DNA of 64,000 nt from G963666935 sp963666935 (GTDB lineage: Bacteria; Bacillota; Clostridia; Christensenellales; CAG-138), in NCBI GenBank assembly GCA_963666935.1, contig OY762936.1, positions 62,001-126,000 on the forward strand, in the 5' to 3' direction. The notes beneath the pieces were generated by a model. It searched no databases, was not told the DNA's origin, and worked only from the letters and a program-made list of their open reading frames with translations. The position numbers and the translations under genes are program-made. Below, piece by piece: positions 1-8,689 of this stretch (the stretch's first letter is position 1; each line of letters begins with the position of its first letter).

Positions 1-1212
1 AACTTCTTTGATACTACCCTAGAGAATAGAGTCAAGGCGTTCCAGACAGCAAATGGCCTTACTTCCGATGGACTGGTGGGCTCTGCTACTTGGCAGCAGA
101 TATTCCCCGTTCTGCATAAGCGCACGGGTTCCCAGGCTGGTGTGCCCGCTATGCAGGCCCTGCTGAATTATCAGAACTATCCCGTGGGTACTCCCGACGG
201 CCTGTTTGGCACCGGTACTGAAACGGTACTCAAGGCTTACCAGGAAGCCCGACAGTTGGATTCCGATGGTGTCTGCGGCGGAAAAACATGGCAGTCGCTT
301 ACGTTGGAAGAACCCTTCGCCGAAGAAGTGCTTATTGACCAGAACGGAGATTCCACTACACTCTGTGAACTGGGTGACAGCAATGATGTCGTAAGACAGC
401 TTCAGCAGCGATTGGCGCTCCAATATTACCTGACAGTATCAGGAACCTATGACAGCGCAACGGACACTTGTGTACGTGCCTATCAGGTCGCCAATGGCAT
501 TACAGCAAACGGCAATGTCGGCCCCATCACTTGGGCTAAAATGTTCCCCATATTAAAAATGGGTCGTGGATCTAAGGATGATGTGCGAGCGCTGCAGATG
601 CTGCTGTGCAATCAGAAGCACAGTGTGCTTATTGATGGCATTTTCGGTTCCGGTACCCAATCGGCAGTAAAGGCATATCAGACTCTTAGGAGTCTGACCT
701 CTGATGGCATTGTCGGAGCCAATACATGGACTTCTCTGTGTTTGGCAACTCCGCCCACGGGCGCCGGGCAGTATTTCGGCACCGGCGGCGGCAGTACGGG
801 AAGTGGCAGTACCATCTACCGGCAGGGTGACACGGGAGTAGCCGTACATCAGATTAAGCGGCGCATGGCGGTAGAAAACCTATTCACCGGCACGGTTGAT
901 TCCACTTTTGATGCCGTATTAACGTATGACGTCAAATGCTATCAGTCGGCGGAAGGAACCCGCATCGATGGCCTGGTTGGCCCCGCAACATGGAGTCTGC
1001 TCTTCCCCATCGTGAAGAAACAGACCGGCCAGCAGCGCGGAGCAAAGGCTGCACAGGCTCTTTTGAACCTGAATGGCTATAATGTGGGTACTCCTGATGG
1101 CCTGTTTGGTACTGGCAGCGAAACCAAGCTTAAGCAGTTCCAGACGGCAAAAGGTCTCACTGCGGATGGTATTTGCGGTGCCCAGACATGGACGAAGCTG
1201 TGTGAGGTATAA
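1..1212 (+). CDS. Peptidoglycan-binding repeat protein, 5' end outside window
   Basis: The reading frame is open from base 1, so the true start lies upstream; 403 residues are visible. The protein is built of repeated units of about 65-75 residues of the PG_binding_1 type, with recurring motifs such as DGLFGTGTET, DGIFGSGTQS, LTSDGIVGANTW and RIDGLVGPATW. Two kinds of unit alternate (one carrying GTPDGLFGTG, one carrying GNVGPITW or similar), and a Gly/Ser linker near residue 240-252 separates the last pair, which points to growth by duplication of a two-unit block. No catalytic domain is visible in the part seen. Such repeats bind cell-wall muropeptides, often in spore or autolysin proteins. 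It is on the opposite strand to the conjugation genes, so whether it belongs to the mobile element is open. Confidence 0.85.
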   Translation, partial: NFFDTTLENRVKAFQTANGLTSDGLVGSATWQQIFPVLHKRTGSQAGVPAMQALLNYQNYPVGTPDGLFGTGTETVLKAYQEARQLDSDGVCGGKTWQSLTLEEPFAEEVLIDQNGDSTTLCELGDSNDVVRQLQQRLALQYYLTVSGTYDSATDTCVRAYQVANGITANGNVGPITWAKMFPILKMGRGSKDDVRALQMLLCNQKHSVLIDGIFGSGTQSAVKAYQTLRSLTSDGIVGANTWTSLCLATPPTGAGQYFGTGGGSTGSGSTIYRQGDTGVAVHQIKRRMAVENLFTGTVDSTFDAVLTYDVKCYQSAEGTRIDGLVGPATWSLLFPIVKKQTGQQRGAKAAQALLNLNGYNVGTPDGLFGTGSETKLKQFQTAKGLTADGICGAQTWTKLCEV

Positions 1213-1234
1213 CCTGTTTCCAACACACTTCTTA

Positions 1235-1272
1235 GCAACGCTGCGTCAGTAATGGCGCAGCGTTGCTTTATA
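1235..1272 (+). terminator. Intrinsic terminator after the peptidoglycan-binding gene
   Basis: An 11-bp perfect inverted repeat (GCAACGCTGCG / CGCAGCGTTGC, 10-nt loop, 1235-1266) is followed by a T-rich run TTTATAT on the plus strand, 23 bp after the stop codon of the preceding gene. Confidence 0.8.
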
Positions 1273-1293
1273 TATCCTGCCACAAGTCTTGCT

Positions 1294-1940
1294 CTAAAGT
1301 GCAAAATTATCCTTCAGCACCGCCGTCACCACACATTTGCCCGGCGCACTTCCGCTATACCTAAATGGATAACAGCTTATCAAGACCATCGTCGTTCCAT
1401 CCACAGCGGGGAGCCGCAGATCTGCGGTACTGCCATAGGTTGTAATATCCGTAATGATGTAAGTATAGTCCGCGCCGTCGGGCATCGTGGCTGTAATGGT
1501 ATCGCCGTCCTTCACACCCTCCAATACCCTCAAATGCGCCCGGTTTCGATGACCATAGATAACACAATTCCATCCTTGCCGGGCATAACCGAGGATGGAA
1601 GCCATCCTGGATGTTGCTTGAGCATTTCCTCCTCAACCCCATTCAGCACCATAATTTCCTTGCTATTAATGGTCAACGTACAGAAATAATCTGATGCAGC
1701 CGGCGTTACCTGCGGGCTTTCGGAGGGTACCGGGCTTTCTGCTGGCTCTGGATCTTTGATTGGTATTGGCGCTTCACTTATGATATCGAGTGGGGTTTCT
1801 TCGGCAGGCGGAAGTGTGATTTCCACTATATCAGCAACATCCGATTCGGCAGTCTGAACATGCTTCCATATCATCAAACTCAAGAGAAGCAGCAGGGCGG
1901 CAAGCAACGCCGCCCTTGCAATGATTTTCATTTTGCTCAT
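1294..1940 (-). pseudogene. Sortase-like protein, broken by a one-base frameshift
   Basis: Joined across the break, the product would be 215 residues: an N-terminal membrane anchor (residues about 8-24), a Pro/Glu-rich spacer and a sortase domain resembling class D, with the His motif CVIYGHRN and the Cys motif LISCYPF. The 647-nt span becomes a whole number of codons if one base is added. The frame breaks around 1566-1573, just before the His motif, so the first part ends out of frame about 14 codons later. In the usual C-terminal motif the catalytic Arg follows AP-x; here the sequence reads APGKCVV, with Lys where Arg is expected. It follows the NlpC/P60 gene by 21 bp at the end of the transfer operon. 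The frameshift may be real or a sequencing error. Confidence 0.72.
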
Positions 1941-1961
1941 AGTGCACCCTCATTTCTTCAT

Positions 1962-3792
1962 TTAGTTGGTCGGTCTGCCGAAGCACACCCATTCCCATTC
2001 TAGGCCGCTTTGACCCCAATGCTTCCTGATTTGAACGCTATTGCTGCCTCCCGTGCTGTCGATCAGAAAGGTATCGTTGATATAGATTGCGACATGATGT
2101 ATCTGCATCCAGCGCTTGCATTTCCCGCTGCCGCAGCGCTGATAGTCTGTACAGTAGCCGGGGCCGCGGCTTGGGTCCTTGCAGGCGAAGAAAATTAGAT
2201 CACCGGCTTGCAATTGGGACGCATCGGTAAACAGGACGCCCATATCGCGGCATCTCTCCGCCATACCCGTGGAGGTCAGACCGTTCATGGAATTCAGACC
2301 GCAATCGCGCAGGGCTGCACGTACCAAGCCGGAGCAATCCATGCTGGAATAACTGCGCCCGATGTATTTCTTTGCGGCTTCCACGATTTGCGCGCCCAGC
2401 TCGTTGAGCGGGAGGTCAGGGTTGATATCAATGCCAAGGCCATATTCGCCGCCATCGCCAACCGCATCCCCCAACAGCTCCGCGAACAGCGGGTAATAGC
2501 CGGGGAGCATCATTTCGCCTAACATTTCATTTTGACTGGCGTTAAAACGGTACAGCTCTGCGCCATCCCGATAATCCATGCTGTTGACATTGACGTAAAT
2601 ATAGAGCGTTACGGTAGTTTCCACCGTTGGATTGCCGTGTTTATCCAAAATGACAGCACCATATTCGTCCGTCAGTGTGGTTTCTTCTGTTTCCGTTTCG
2701 GTTCGGTAGGATACAACATTCATGTCCTGAAAGGCCGTTTCCAGCTTTTCAATGTTTTCAGGTGTAACGGTCATAACGCTGGAGGGATTTGCCTGATCCA
2801 GCGACGTTTTTACGGAGCAAACCCCGATTACATCCGCCCAATTCGGAACAACGCTGTCCAGGCTCTCCATATCCCCCTCGTATATAACCTCCGTGATATC
2901 CGCACCCACCTCCGCCGTAAGCTCAGTAATCCTTTGCTGGATAGACGTCTGGAAATCAGCATTAATGGAAGCTATTGCCTCGGTCATGGGCTTTCCCTCC
3001 CCCGATTCGTTGGAGAAAAACACGCCGAATGCCGAACAGAGGATAAAGGCAATCAGCGCAACGACAATGATGACGATGGCCGCAACCCAACCGCCTGCCG
3101 CGATAGCCGCAACAAGCGCCTTTGTTGCCACTATGATCGCCTTTACGATAGCGATCAACATTTTGGCCGCAGCTTTAGTTGTCGCCGCCGTTGCTCTCGC
3201 CGCCGCCTGGGCTGCGCGGGCGGTGGCTTGCGCAGACTTCGCCGCGGCCTGAGCCGCTTTTTGCGCTGTCTTCGCCGTCTGTTGTGCCGTTTTGCCTGTA
3301 TTTTCAGCGATCTTCAAGGTATGTTGCGCGGTCATAACGCCGCGCTGCGATGTCTTGACCGTGCCTTCGGCTGTTTTTTACGCTTTGCCTTGCACTCTGC
3401 TGAGCTCTGCGTGAGTTTTGAAAGACCTGTCGCACGCGATCACGCCCTTGTCGGGTAGTATTGTTCTCAGATAAAAAAGGGGAACGGTCGTTTTCCATTC
3501 CTCTCTCGAATCTATTCTGTTTTCGGGCTTCGTTGAGCTTTTGGACTAACTGTTTTCCGCCATCTCCAATTGTCTGCGTTGAGCATTGCGTAATATCGCT
3601 GGCGGCATATTCAATGCGAGTTTCTGCATATTCGGTAGGCGTTTCATTCTGCTGCGGCGGCTGCTCCGCGCTTTCTTTTATCTTTTCCTGTGCAGCTAAC
3701 ATAGATTTTCGGGCAAGCTCCTTGGGGGCGCAAGCTGCATCTGTCAGGACGCGGGGCGTTTTCCTGGCTGGCTTAATTTTGATGTTTTTCAA
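1962..3792 (-). pseudogene. ICE NlpC/P60 cell-wall hydrolase (VirB1-like), frameshifted
   Basis: Two overlapping frames (3792-3304 and 3335-1962) read as one 609-residue protein if one base of the A6 run (minus strand; plus T6 at 3374-3379) is removed. Order: basic N-terminal region, an Ala/Lys/Thr-rich stretch of repeating KTAQ/AAQAA units (about residues 150-215), one strong membrane helix (GGWVAAIVIIVVALIAFIL), an extracellular mid region, and a C-terminal NlpC/P60 domain with Cys motif YSSMDCSGLV and His motif IHHVAIYI. This layout matches peptidoglycan hydrolases that open the wall for conjugation in Tn1549-like elements. An unusual insert with four cysteines lies just before the His motif. 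If the frameshift is real, translation would stop before the membrane helix; the remaining frame looks well conserved, so a sequence error is possible. Confidence 0.82.
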
Positions 3793-4006
3793 AATACAGA
3801 TCCTTTCTTGGACGAGATGATACTAAAAGCTATGGGCTGCGCCGCTAAAGAAAGCAACCTAGCCCAAATTCTTGATATAGGGTAAAAAAGTTATGTTTAA
3901 TTCAAACTTATTAAGCAGAGCTCCACTCACGCTTGTCGACAAATAAGAATTTGTTGTTCTATATTTGAATTTCGCTAAAGCAGTAGTAGTTCCAATACAT
4001 TGACCA

Positions 4007-4824
4007 TCAATAATTTTTCCAATGAAGCATTGGATTTATTTCAAGAATATCCGTGGGCGGTATCTGTACATTGTTCTTAATTAGCAGTACTTTCTCAGTC
4101 GGTTCACTAAAGGCAGTAGAATATGCTTTCGTTAAATAATCCACTACAATATCTTTATCGCTTTGATTGTCCTCGCCATCATAAATGATCTTTTCACCGC
4201 TTACCCTGGTCACTATCTCATAAGAATCATGAGTGAGCATCCATTCCCGGGACAAAATTCAATCCTAGAAGACTGTCGATATTCATTAGAATTTCTGGTC
4301 GGCGATGAATTTGTCCACCATAAGGGCTACGTTCCCATACCGATAGGAACCCACATGTAGTGTAATCGTAATAAAACTTTCTCCCTATTGACCAACATTT
4401 ATAAGCCTCCGTGTCCCGCCTTGGGCAAACTCCGAAAGTAATATCAAATTCTTGTTCGCGATATATCAGTGTTCTCTCATTTAAATTGATATGGATATCG
4501 TATTTTTCTAAGAACGCTCTCAACTCAGAGTCATGGCATGAATAAGATTGCTTTAGATCTAATATTCCATGCTTCAAAAAAAGATGCGCATCCATTAGCA
4601 CTTGTCGTCACATGAAAGTAGACAAATTCGAAATCCCTGTAGCAACGGGGAAGATATCCATGAGAGTTGATCACGTCTGCCACAAGATAGTCTGTATATT
4701 TATAATCGCGCTCGTGTCCAAGATATTGTTCCCACACTGGGATGGGTACGCCTGTGAGACTGGTCAATGTCTGCTGAGCATACTCAGTTGTACGAATATC
4801 GTAAACCATATCAGGCATAACCAT
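4007..4824 (-). pseudogene. Unknown conserved-looking protein, two frameshifts
   Basis: Three successive frames (4824-4531, 4601-4227, 4255-4007) join smoothly into one 271-residue protein if one extra base is removed at each of two places: the A7 run at 4576-4582 and the CCCGGGACAAAA stretch near 4245-4257. The 818-nt span minus two bases is a whole number of codons, which supports this reading. The start at 4824 follows GGGGATGGGG. I do not recognise a domain. The product is rich in Tyr, His and acidic residues, has no membrane segment, and contains motifs such as FVYFHVTTSANGC and SYSCHDSELRAFL. It sits between virB4 and the NlpC/P60 gene, an interruption of the usual transfer-gene order, so it may be cargo. 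Confidence 0.55.
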
Positions 4825-4945
4825 CTATTTCCCCATCCCCTCATCCAGCCTCACATAAACAAAATCAGCTTTTTAATTATTGTACCATAAACAGGAATAC
4901 TTACAGCGGCCAATATAGCGAATATCGGCCGCGTGCAATCACATT

Positions 4946-7297
4946 TTACCCCAAAATCTCCTGTATCTCGCCGGGCTTTGTGCTCATCATCCCGTAGAGC
5001 TTTATATTTCTCGGGAAATTGTCAATAAACGGCACAATGCTCTTGCCGCATTTGAGCAGTCCTTTTCCAAAGCCTACGTTGGTGATATAGGAAAGCTGAT
5101 TGTCCGATATGTGCAAAAGCTCCGCGAGCTTCGCCCTGTCCGTGGGGGCCTGGTTGAGCATGACCAGATACTCCGAGTTTGCAAGCATGGTGCGCCCGGT
5201 GATGTGCCTGAGGCAGTCCTCCACGTTCTGCGTGATACCTGTCGCCAACGCGCCATCCTTGCGGAACTGCTTCCATGAATCCGAAAAGAAGGAAGCGGAG
5301 AAATCGTTGGCAAAAAAGATATGCATTTCGTCGAGAAAGATGTGGGTGCGAATGCCGCGCTCTCGATTCTTGGCCACACGGTTGCGGATCGCATCGGTCA
5401 TGACCAGCATCCCCGGCGTGCGCTGCTGGCTCCCAAGATCGCGGATGCCGTAGGCCACAAGCCTGTTGTGCACATCCACATTGGTCTGGTGTGCAAACAT
5501 GTTGAGGCTTCCAGTTGCATTTGATTCCAGCGTCAGCGCAAGGCGCTCCGCTCCGCTGTCCGTCTGCTGCTTTAAGAGATGGTACAGGTCAACTAACGTG
5601 GGCGGCTGAATCGTGTAGTTGCTTTTCAGATATTCCTCATACAGAATGCCGAGGCAGCGGTCAATGATGGATTTATCGCCCGCGGAGAGCTTTTGCGAAT
5701 CCTTTTCTAGCAGGGCTTCAAAGAAGGAAAGCACGAATTCCGTCTTTGCCACAATGGGATTGTGCCTGTCGCCGTACCCAAGAGAAAGATCGAGGGCGTT
5801 GATATGGTTGCTGGAGGTGGGCGAAAGGTTCACCACCGCGCCACCGAGCGCGTTCACAAGGGAGGTGTATTCATTCTGCGGATCCCCTATGATGATATCG
5901 TCGTTGGTGCCGAGCAGAAGGAAGATGATTTCCCGCTTGGCAAAGAAGGATTTTCCGCTTCCGGATACGCCGAGGATGAAGCCGTTGCCGTTGATCAACT
6001 GCTTCCGGTCCGCAATAATGAGGTTTCGGCTGATGGCATTCACGCCGCAGTACACCCCGCCGATGTCCATGATCTCATGAGCGCGGAAGGGCATAAGCAC
6101 CGCGGTCGATTCGGTGGTCAGCGTGCGCATGGCGTTTATTTTGCGCAAACCGTAGGGCAGCGCCGTATTTAGGCCGTCCATCTGCTGATACTTCAACACC
6201 GTAAGCTGGCACAGGTGCTTCCTGCCCACTGCCAATAGCGCTTCGGTATCCCGGTCAAGCTGTTCCTTGCTGTTCGCTACATGCGTCAGAGTCACCAGTG
6301 CAAACATCATGCGCTGGTCACGGCTGGTCAGATCGTCCAGGAATTCCTTCGCTTCGCGCCGCTGCTGCTCAAGGTCATACGGAACCACGGCGGAAAAGTT
6401 GTTATTCTGATTCTGCTTCCTTTGCCATTGCGTGATGTTCGTTTCCACCCCGAGGAGCTTGCTTTCCACCTCCCGCACCGCTTCGTCCGTCGGCACGGGG
6501 ATGATATCCAGGGAGAAAAACAGGTTGCGGTTCAGCTCACACAGCTCAGGCACAAAGCTGTCCTTGATGTAGGAGGCGTAGTCCTTTAAGAACAGCACCC
6601 GCCCGAATTTCTCTCCCATACGGAAATAATCCTTATGAAATTCAAAGATGTCCGGGCAGATATAATCCCGGAAGCTGCGCCCGTTTCGCATCATGGCCTT
6701 TAGGTCTGCAAAATAGATCGGCTCCTCACCGCTTCGAAAAAAGTCGTGGAAGATGCGGAGGCGCTCCGTGCTATCCAGCTCCTCACAGGCGGAGGAAAGC
6801 TGAGAAAGGTGTGCCATCAGGTCTGCGCCCACGCGCCCAAAATAGCTGCGGGCCTCCTCAACATCCTTGGACGCGATGGAAACGGTGATGTAGCGTTCCT
6901 GTACGATGGAGTTGGAAACATCCGTTACCTTATCCATGAGCATATCGTTATACTCTTTGCGGTAACAATCGAAGGGGTCGCTTCGCAGGGGAAGCAGGAT
7001 GGATTCCTCAAACGCCTGCTTGTTCATCTGCCTGTTGCAGATGGTGATCTTGGTGGTGGCGCTGCTGTCGAGGGCGTTCAAAAGCTCCGAATAGTCCAGG
7101 AACATCGCCGTTTTATCATCCTTGGAGGCGATGGCGTAGTTAATATCTGAAAAGCGCCAGCACTTGCTATATTTGTTGCCCACAAGCCAAATGCCGTCCG
7201 TCCAGATGCGCTTGGCGGGGATTACCTGCTGCACGGATTTCGGGATGCGCATGCGCTCCTTGTCCTGCTTGAAAATACGGTTCAACGCCTTAATCAT
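4946..7297 (-). CDS. VirB4/TraE-like conjugation ATPase
   Basis: 783 residues. The C-terminal half has the Walker A motif GVSGSGKSFFAK (about residue 445), Walker B IFLDEMHIFF (about 650) and a conserved ITQNVEDCL, as in CagE/TrbE/VirB4 proteins, which power assembly of and transport through the type IV secretion channel at the inner face of the membrane. The N-terminal half carries the VirB4 domain typical of clostridial ICEs. The start at 7297 has AAGGAGGA 9 nt upstream and overlaps the end of prgI by 8 nt, so the two are translationally coupled. Length is normal for the family and the frame is intact, in contrast to the three downstream genes. Confidence 0.95.
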   Translation of the reverse strand: MIKALNRIFKQDKERMRIPKSVQQVIPAKRIWTDGIWLVGNKYSKCWRFSDINYAIASKDDKTAMFLDYSELLNALDSSATTKITICNRQMNKQAFEESILLPLRSDPFDCYRKEYNDMLMDKVTDVSNSIVQERYITVSIASKDVEEARSYFGRVGADLMAHLSQLSSACEELDSTERLRIFHDFFRSGEEPIYFADLKAMMRNGRSFRDYICPDIFEFHKDYFRMGEKFGRVLFLKDYASYIKDSFVPELCELNRNLFFSLDIIPVPTDEAVREVESKLLGVETNITQWQRKQNQNNNFSAVVPYDLEQQRREAKEFLDDLTSRDQRMMFALVTLTHVANSKEQLDRDTEALLAVGRKHLCQLTVLKYQQMDGLNTALPYGLRKINAMRTLTTESTAVLMPFRAHEIMDIGGVYCGVNAISRNLIIADRKQLINGNGFILGVSGSGKSFFAKREIIFLLLGTNDDIIIGDPQNEYTSLVNALGGAVVNLSPTSSNHINALDLSLGYGDRHNPIVAKTEFVLSFFEALLEKDSQKLSAGDKSIIDRCLGILYEEYLKSNYTIQPPTLVDLYHLLKQQTDSGAERLALTLESNATGSLNMFAHQTNVDVHNRLVAYGIRDLGSQQRTPGMLVMTDAIRNRVAKNRERGIRTHIFLDEMHIFFANDFSASFFSDSWKQFRKDGALATGITQNVEDCLRHITGRTMLANSEYLVMLNQAPTDRAKLAELLHISDNQLSYITNVGFGKGLLKCGKSIVPFIDNFPRNIKLYGMMSTKPGEIQEILG

Positions 7298-7691
7298 GGT
7301 GTTTTCCTCCTTTATGGCGGGTTTTCTTTTTCTTTGTGGATTTCCCCGGCAGGGCGGGGCCTTCTATGCGCTCCTTCAAAATCAGATAGTAAAGATTTTC
7401 ACCTTCAAAGCACAGATGTTTCGGCATAAGGATTTCTGATTTGATGTACGCCGCCGCAAACTGCTCCGCCGTCATGCCGTTGTAGCGGACAAAGCCCATT
7501 GCGCCAAATGGTACAGCGCCTAGGATACACATCCACGATACCGTTTCCGTGCCAAGTGCGCTTCTCAGCCCGAAATAGATGCCAACGGCCACGCCGATGG
7601 AAAGGATAGAAAAAACGAGCTGACGAAGGTTCAGCCCGAAAAAGATGTTTTCCTGATAGTCCCGTATTTCACGGTTGATTTTTACTTCCAT
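7290..7691 (-). CDS. PrgI-family conjugation membrane protein
   Basis: 133 residues from the ATG at 7691, chosen because GGAGG lies 7 nt upstream. It has two membrane helices (about residues 25-45 and 50-70) following an N-terminal KINREIRDYQENIFFGL motif, and a very basic C-terminus (KSTKKKKTRHKGGKHH). This is the pattern of the PrgI family, a small subunit encoded immediately before VirB4 in Gram-positive conjugative elements and thought to correspond to VirB3. It overlaps virB4 by 8 nt. Confidence 0.9.
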   Translation of the reverse strand: MEVKINREIRDYQENIFFGLNLRQLVFSILSIGVAVGIYFGLRSALGTETVSWMCILGAVPFGAMGFVRYNGMTAEQFAAAYIKSEILMPKHLCFEGENLYYLILKERIEGPALPGKSTKKKKTRHKGGKHHD

Positions 7692-7750
7692 AGATTTTCC
7701 TCCAAACAAAATCTCACCCGATACCTCGAATGCTCGTGAGCTGTGTGCCG

Positions 7751-8308
7751 CTATTTCAGCAGCGTTAAGCCCCGGAAGCGGGGCTTCTTTGTTATGGCCA
7801 TATCGTCGGGGTTGATGATTACGACATCAAGCCCTTTTTTCATAGCATAGTCAACGGTATATTGTGTGCCTCCCGGCTCTCCATTGTACACGGCAATCAA
7901 GTGCGCGGAATGATCCACCATGTAGCGGTTGCGCTCAAACATGCAGCTTTTCGTATAGCGCAGACCAATCATCACATCATCATCCACCTTGGAAAGAATG
8001 TTAAAATACCGCTCCCGGTATTCCGCACTCCATCTGTTGGCCTGTCCCTCATGAGGAATCACAGCAATAAGGCAAATGTTTTCCTCGGGTCGCTCTGCCT
8101 TCAGCCCCAATATCAGTTCAGCAGCCCATATATCCACGCCCATTGCCATCCCAGTTAGGAAAGTTGTCACGCCCTTTTTCCTCATTTCCAATATCTGCTG
8201 GAACAGCTTGCTCTTCAAAAGGATGCACTCCTCGCTTTCCTCATCATAGCCAAAGGTAAATTTGTGTGGCCTGTGTCCGGTGAAGCAGCAAGTAGTATTT
8301 TTCGACAT
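7751..8308 (-). CDS. SLOG-family protein (DUF1273/YpsA-like)
   Basis: 185 residues from the ATG at 8308, which follows GAGGTGT with good spacing. It begins with the hallmark CCFTGHRPHKF and continues with FLTGMAMGVDIWAAE and a C-terminal VDYAMKKGLDVVIINP. This is the Rossmann-like SLOG fold of YpsA/DUF1273 proteins, a group predicted to bind nucleotides or nucleotide-derived signals. It lies on the same strand as the transfer genes, 60 bp upstream of prgI, and is divergent from an Xre regulator. One of three shared palindromes lies just upstream of its ribosome binding site, so it is probably under that regulator. A hairpin-forming AAGCCCC/GGGGCTT near its end is coding. Function in the element is unknown. 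Confidence 0.85.
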   Translation of the reverse strand: MSKNTTCCFTGHRPHKFTFGYDEESEECILLKSKLFQQILEMRKKGVTTFLTGMAMGVDIWAAELILGLKAERPEENICLIAVIPHEGQANRWSAEYRERYFNILSKVDDDVMIGLRYTKSCMFERNRYMVDHSAHLIAVYNGEPGGTQYTVDYAMKKGLDVVIINPDDMAITKKPRFRGLTLLK

Positions 8309-8323
8309 GATACACCTCAAAGT

Positions 8324-8430
8324 AACCATATACGGTTATATTAGCAATTTAAATAAAAAAGTCAACCGTATGTGGTTAATGTTGCGGATATATCGTTGCT
8401 AACATGAAGCCATACTAACCTTACATGGTT
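8324..8430. promoter_or_regulatory. Three operator-like palindromes in the SLOG/Xre divergent region
   Basis: Three 14-bp sites fit AACC-N6-GGTT: AACCATATACGGTT (8324-8337), AACCGTATGTGGTT (8364-8377) and AACCTTACATGGTT (8417-8430). Spacing between starts is 40 and 53 bp. The outer sites touch the starts of the two divergent genes: the first is 16 bp before the SLOG ATG, the third ends directly before the Xre ribosome binding site. This is the arrangement expected for autoregulation by the Xre protein encoded alongside. Confidence 0.7.
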
Positions 8431-8446
8431 GAAAGAGGGTGATTCC

Positions 8447-8689
8447 ATGACATACGCCGACGCCATTGCAGCCCGCATTACGAAGATTTGCAACGAGAAG
8501 CACATTACATTGAACAAGCTTGCTACGCAATCGGGACTAAGGCAATCGACGCTAGATAATATTGTAAAAGGAAACACGAAGAATCCGACTCTCAGGACAC
8601 TGCATAGGATTGCCGTTGGGCTTGACATAACAGTATCCGCGCTCTTGGATTTTGACGAAATGAACAACGCTGTTTTTGAGGATGAATAG
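8447..8689 (+). CDS. Xre-family helix-turn-helix regulator
   Basis: 80 residues. The ATG at 8447 follows GAAAGAGGGTG; a TTG 18 nt earlier overlaps the last palindrome and is less likely. The protein is a compact Cro/C1-type HTH: KHITLNKLATQSGLRQSTLD forms the helix-turn-helix, followed by RTLHRIAVGLDITVSALLDF. It is one of only two plus-strand genes inside the conjugation module and ends exactly where the virB6-like gene ends (tail to tail, no gap). It probably binds the three AACC-N6-GGTT sites upstream and controls itself and the SLOG/transfer genes. That target assignment is inference. Confidence 0.88.
   Translation: MTYADAIAARITKICNEKHITLNKLATQSGLRQSTLDNIVKGNTKNPTLRTLHRIAVGLDITVSALLDFDEMNNAVFEDE

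Noticed and set aside
1235..1266. Attachment site at the left end of the conjugation module
   Set aside because: The inverted repeat with T-rich tail is explained as a terminator and shows no match to the tRNA 3' end.
2532..3458. 308-codon plus-strand frame opposite the NlpC/P60 gene
   Set aside because: It has low-complexity Arg/Cys content mirrored from the Ala/Lys-rich repeats of the real gene, no ribosome site and no domain.
7765..7795. Terminator hairpin at the end of the SLOG gene
   Set aside because: The GC-rich palindrome is inside the coding sequence and has no T run in the minus direction.
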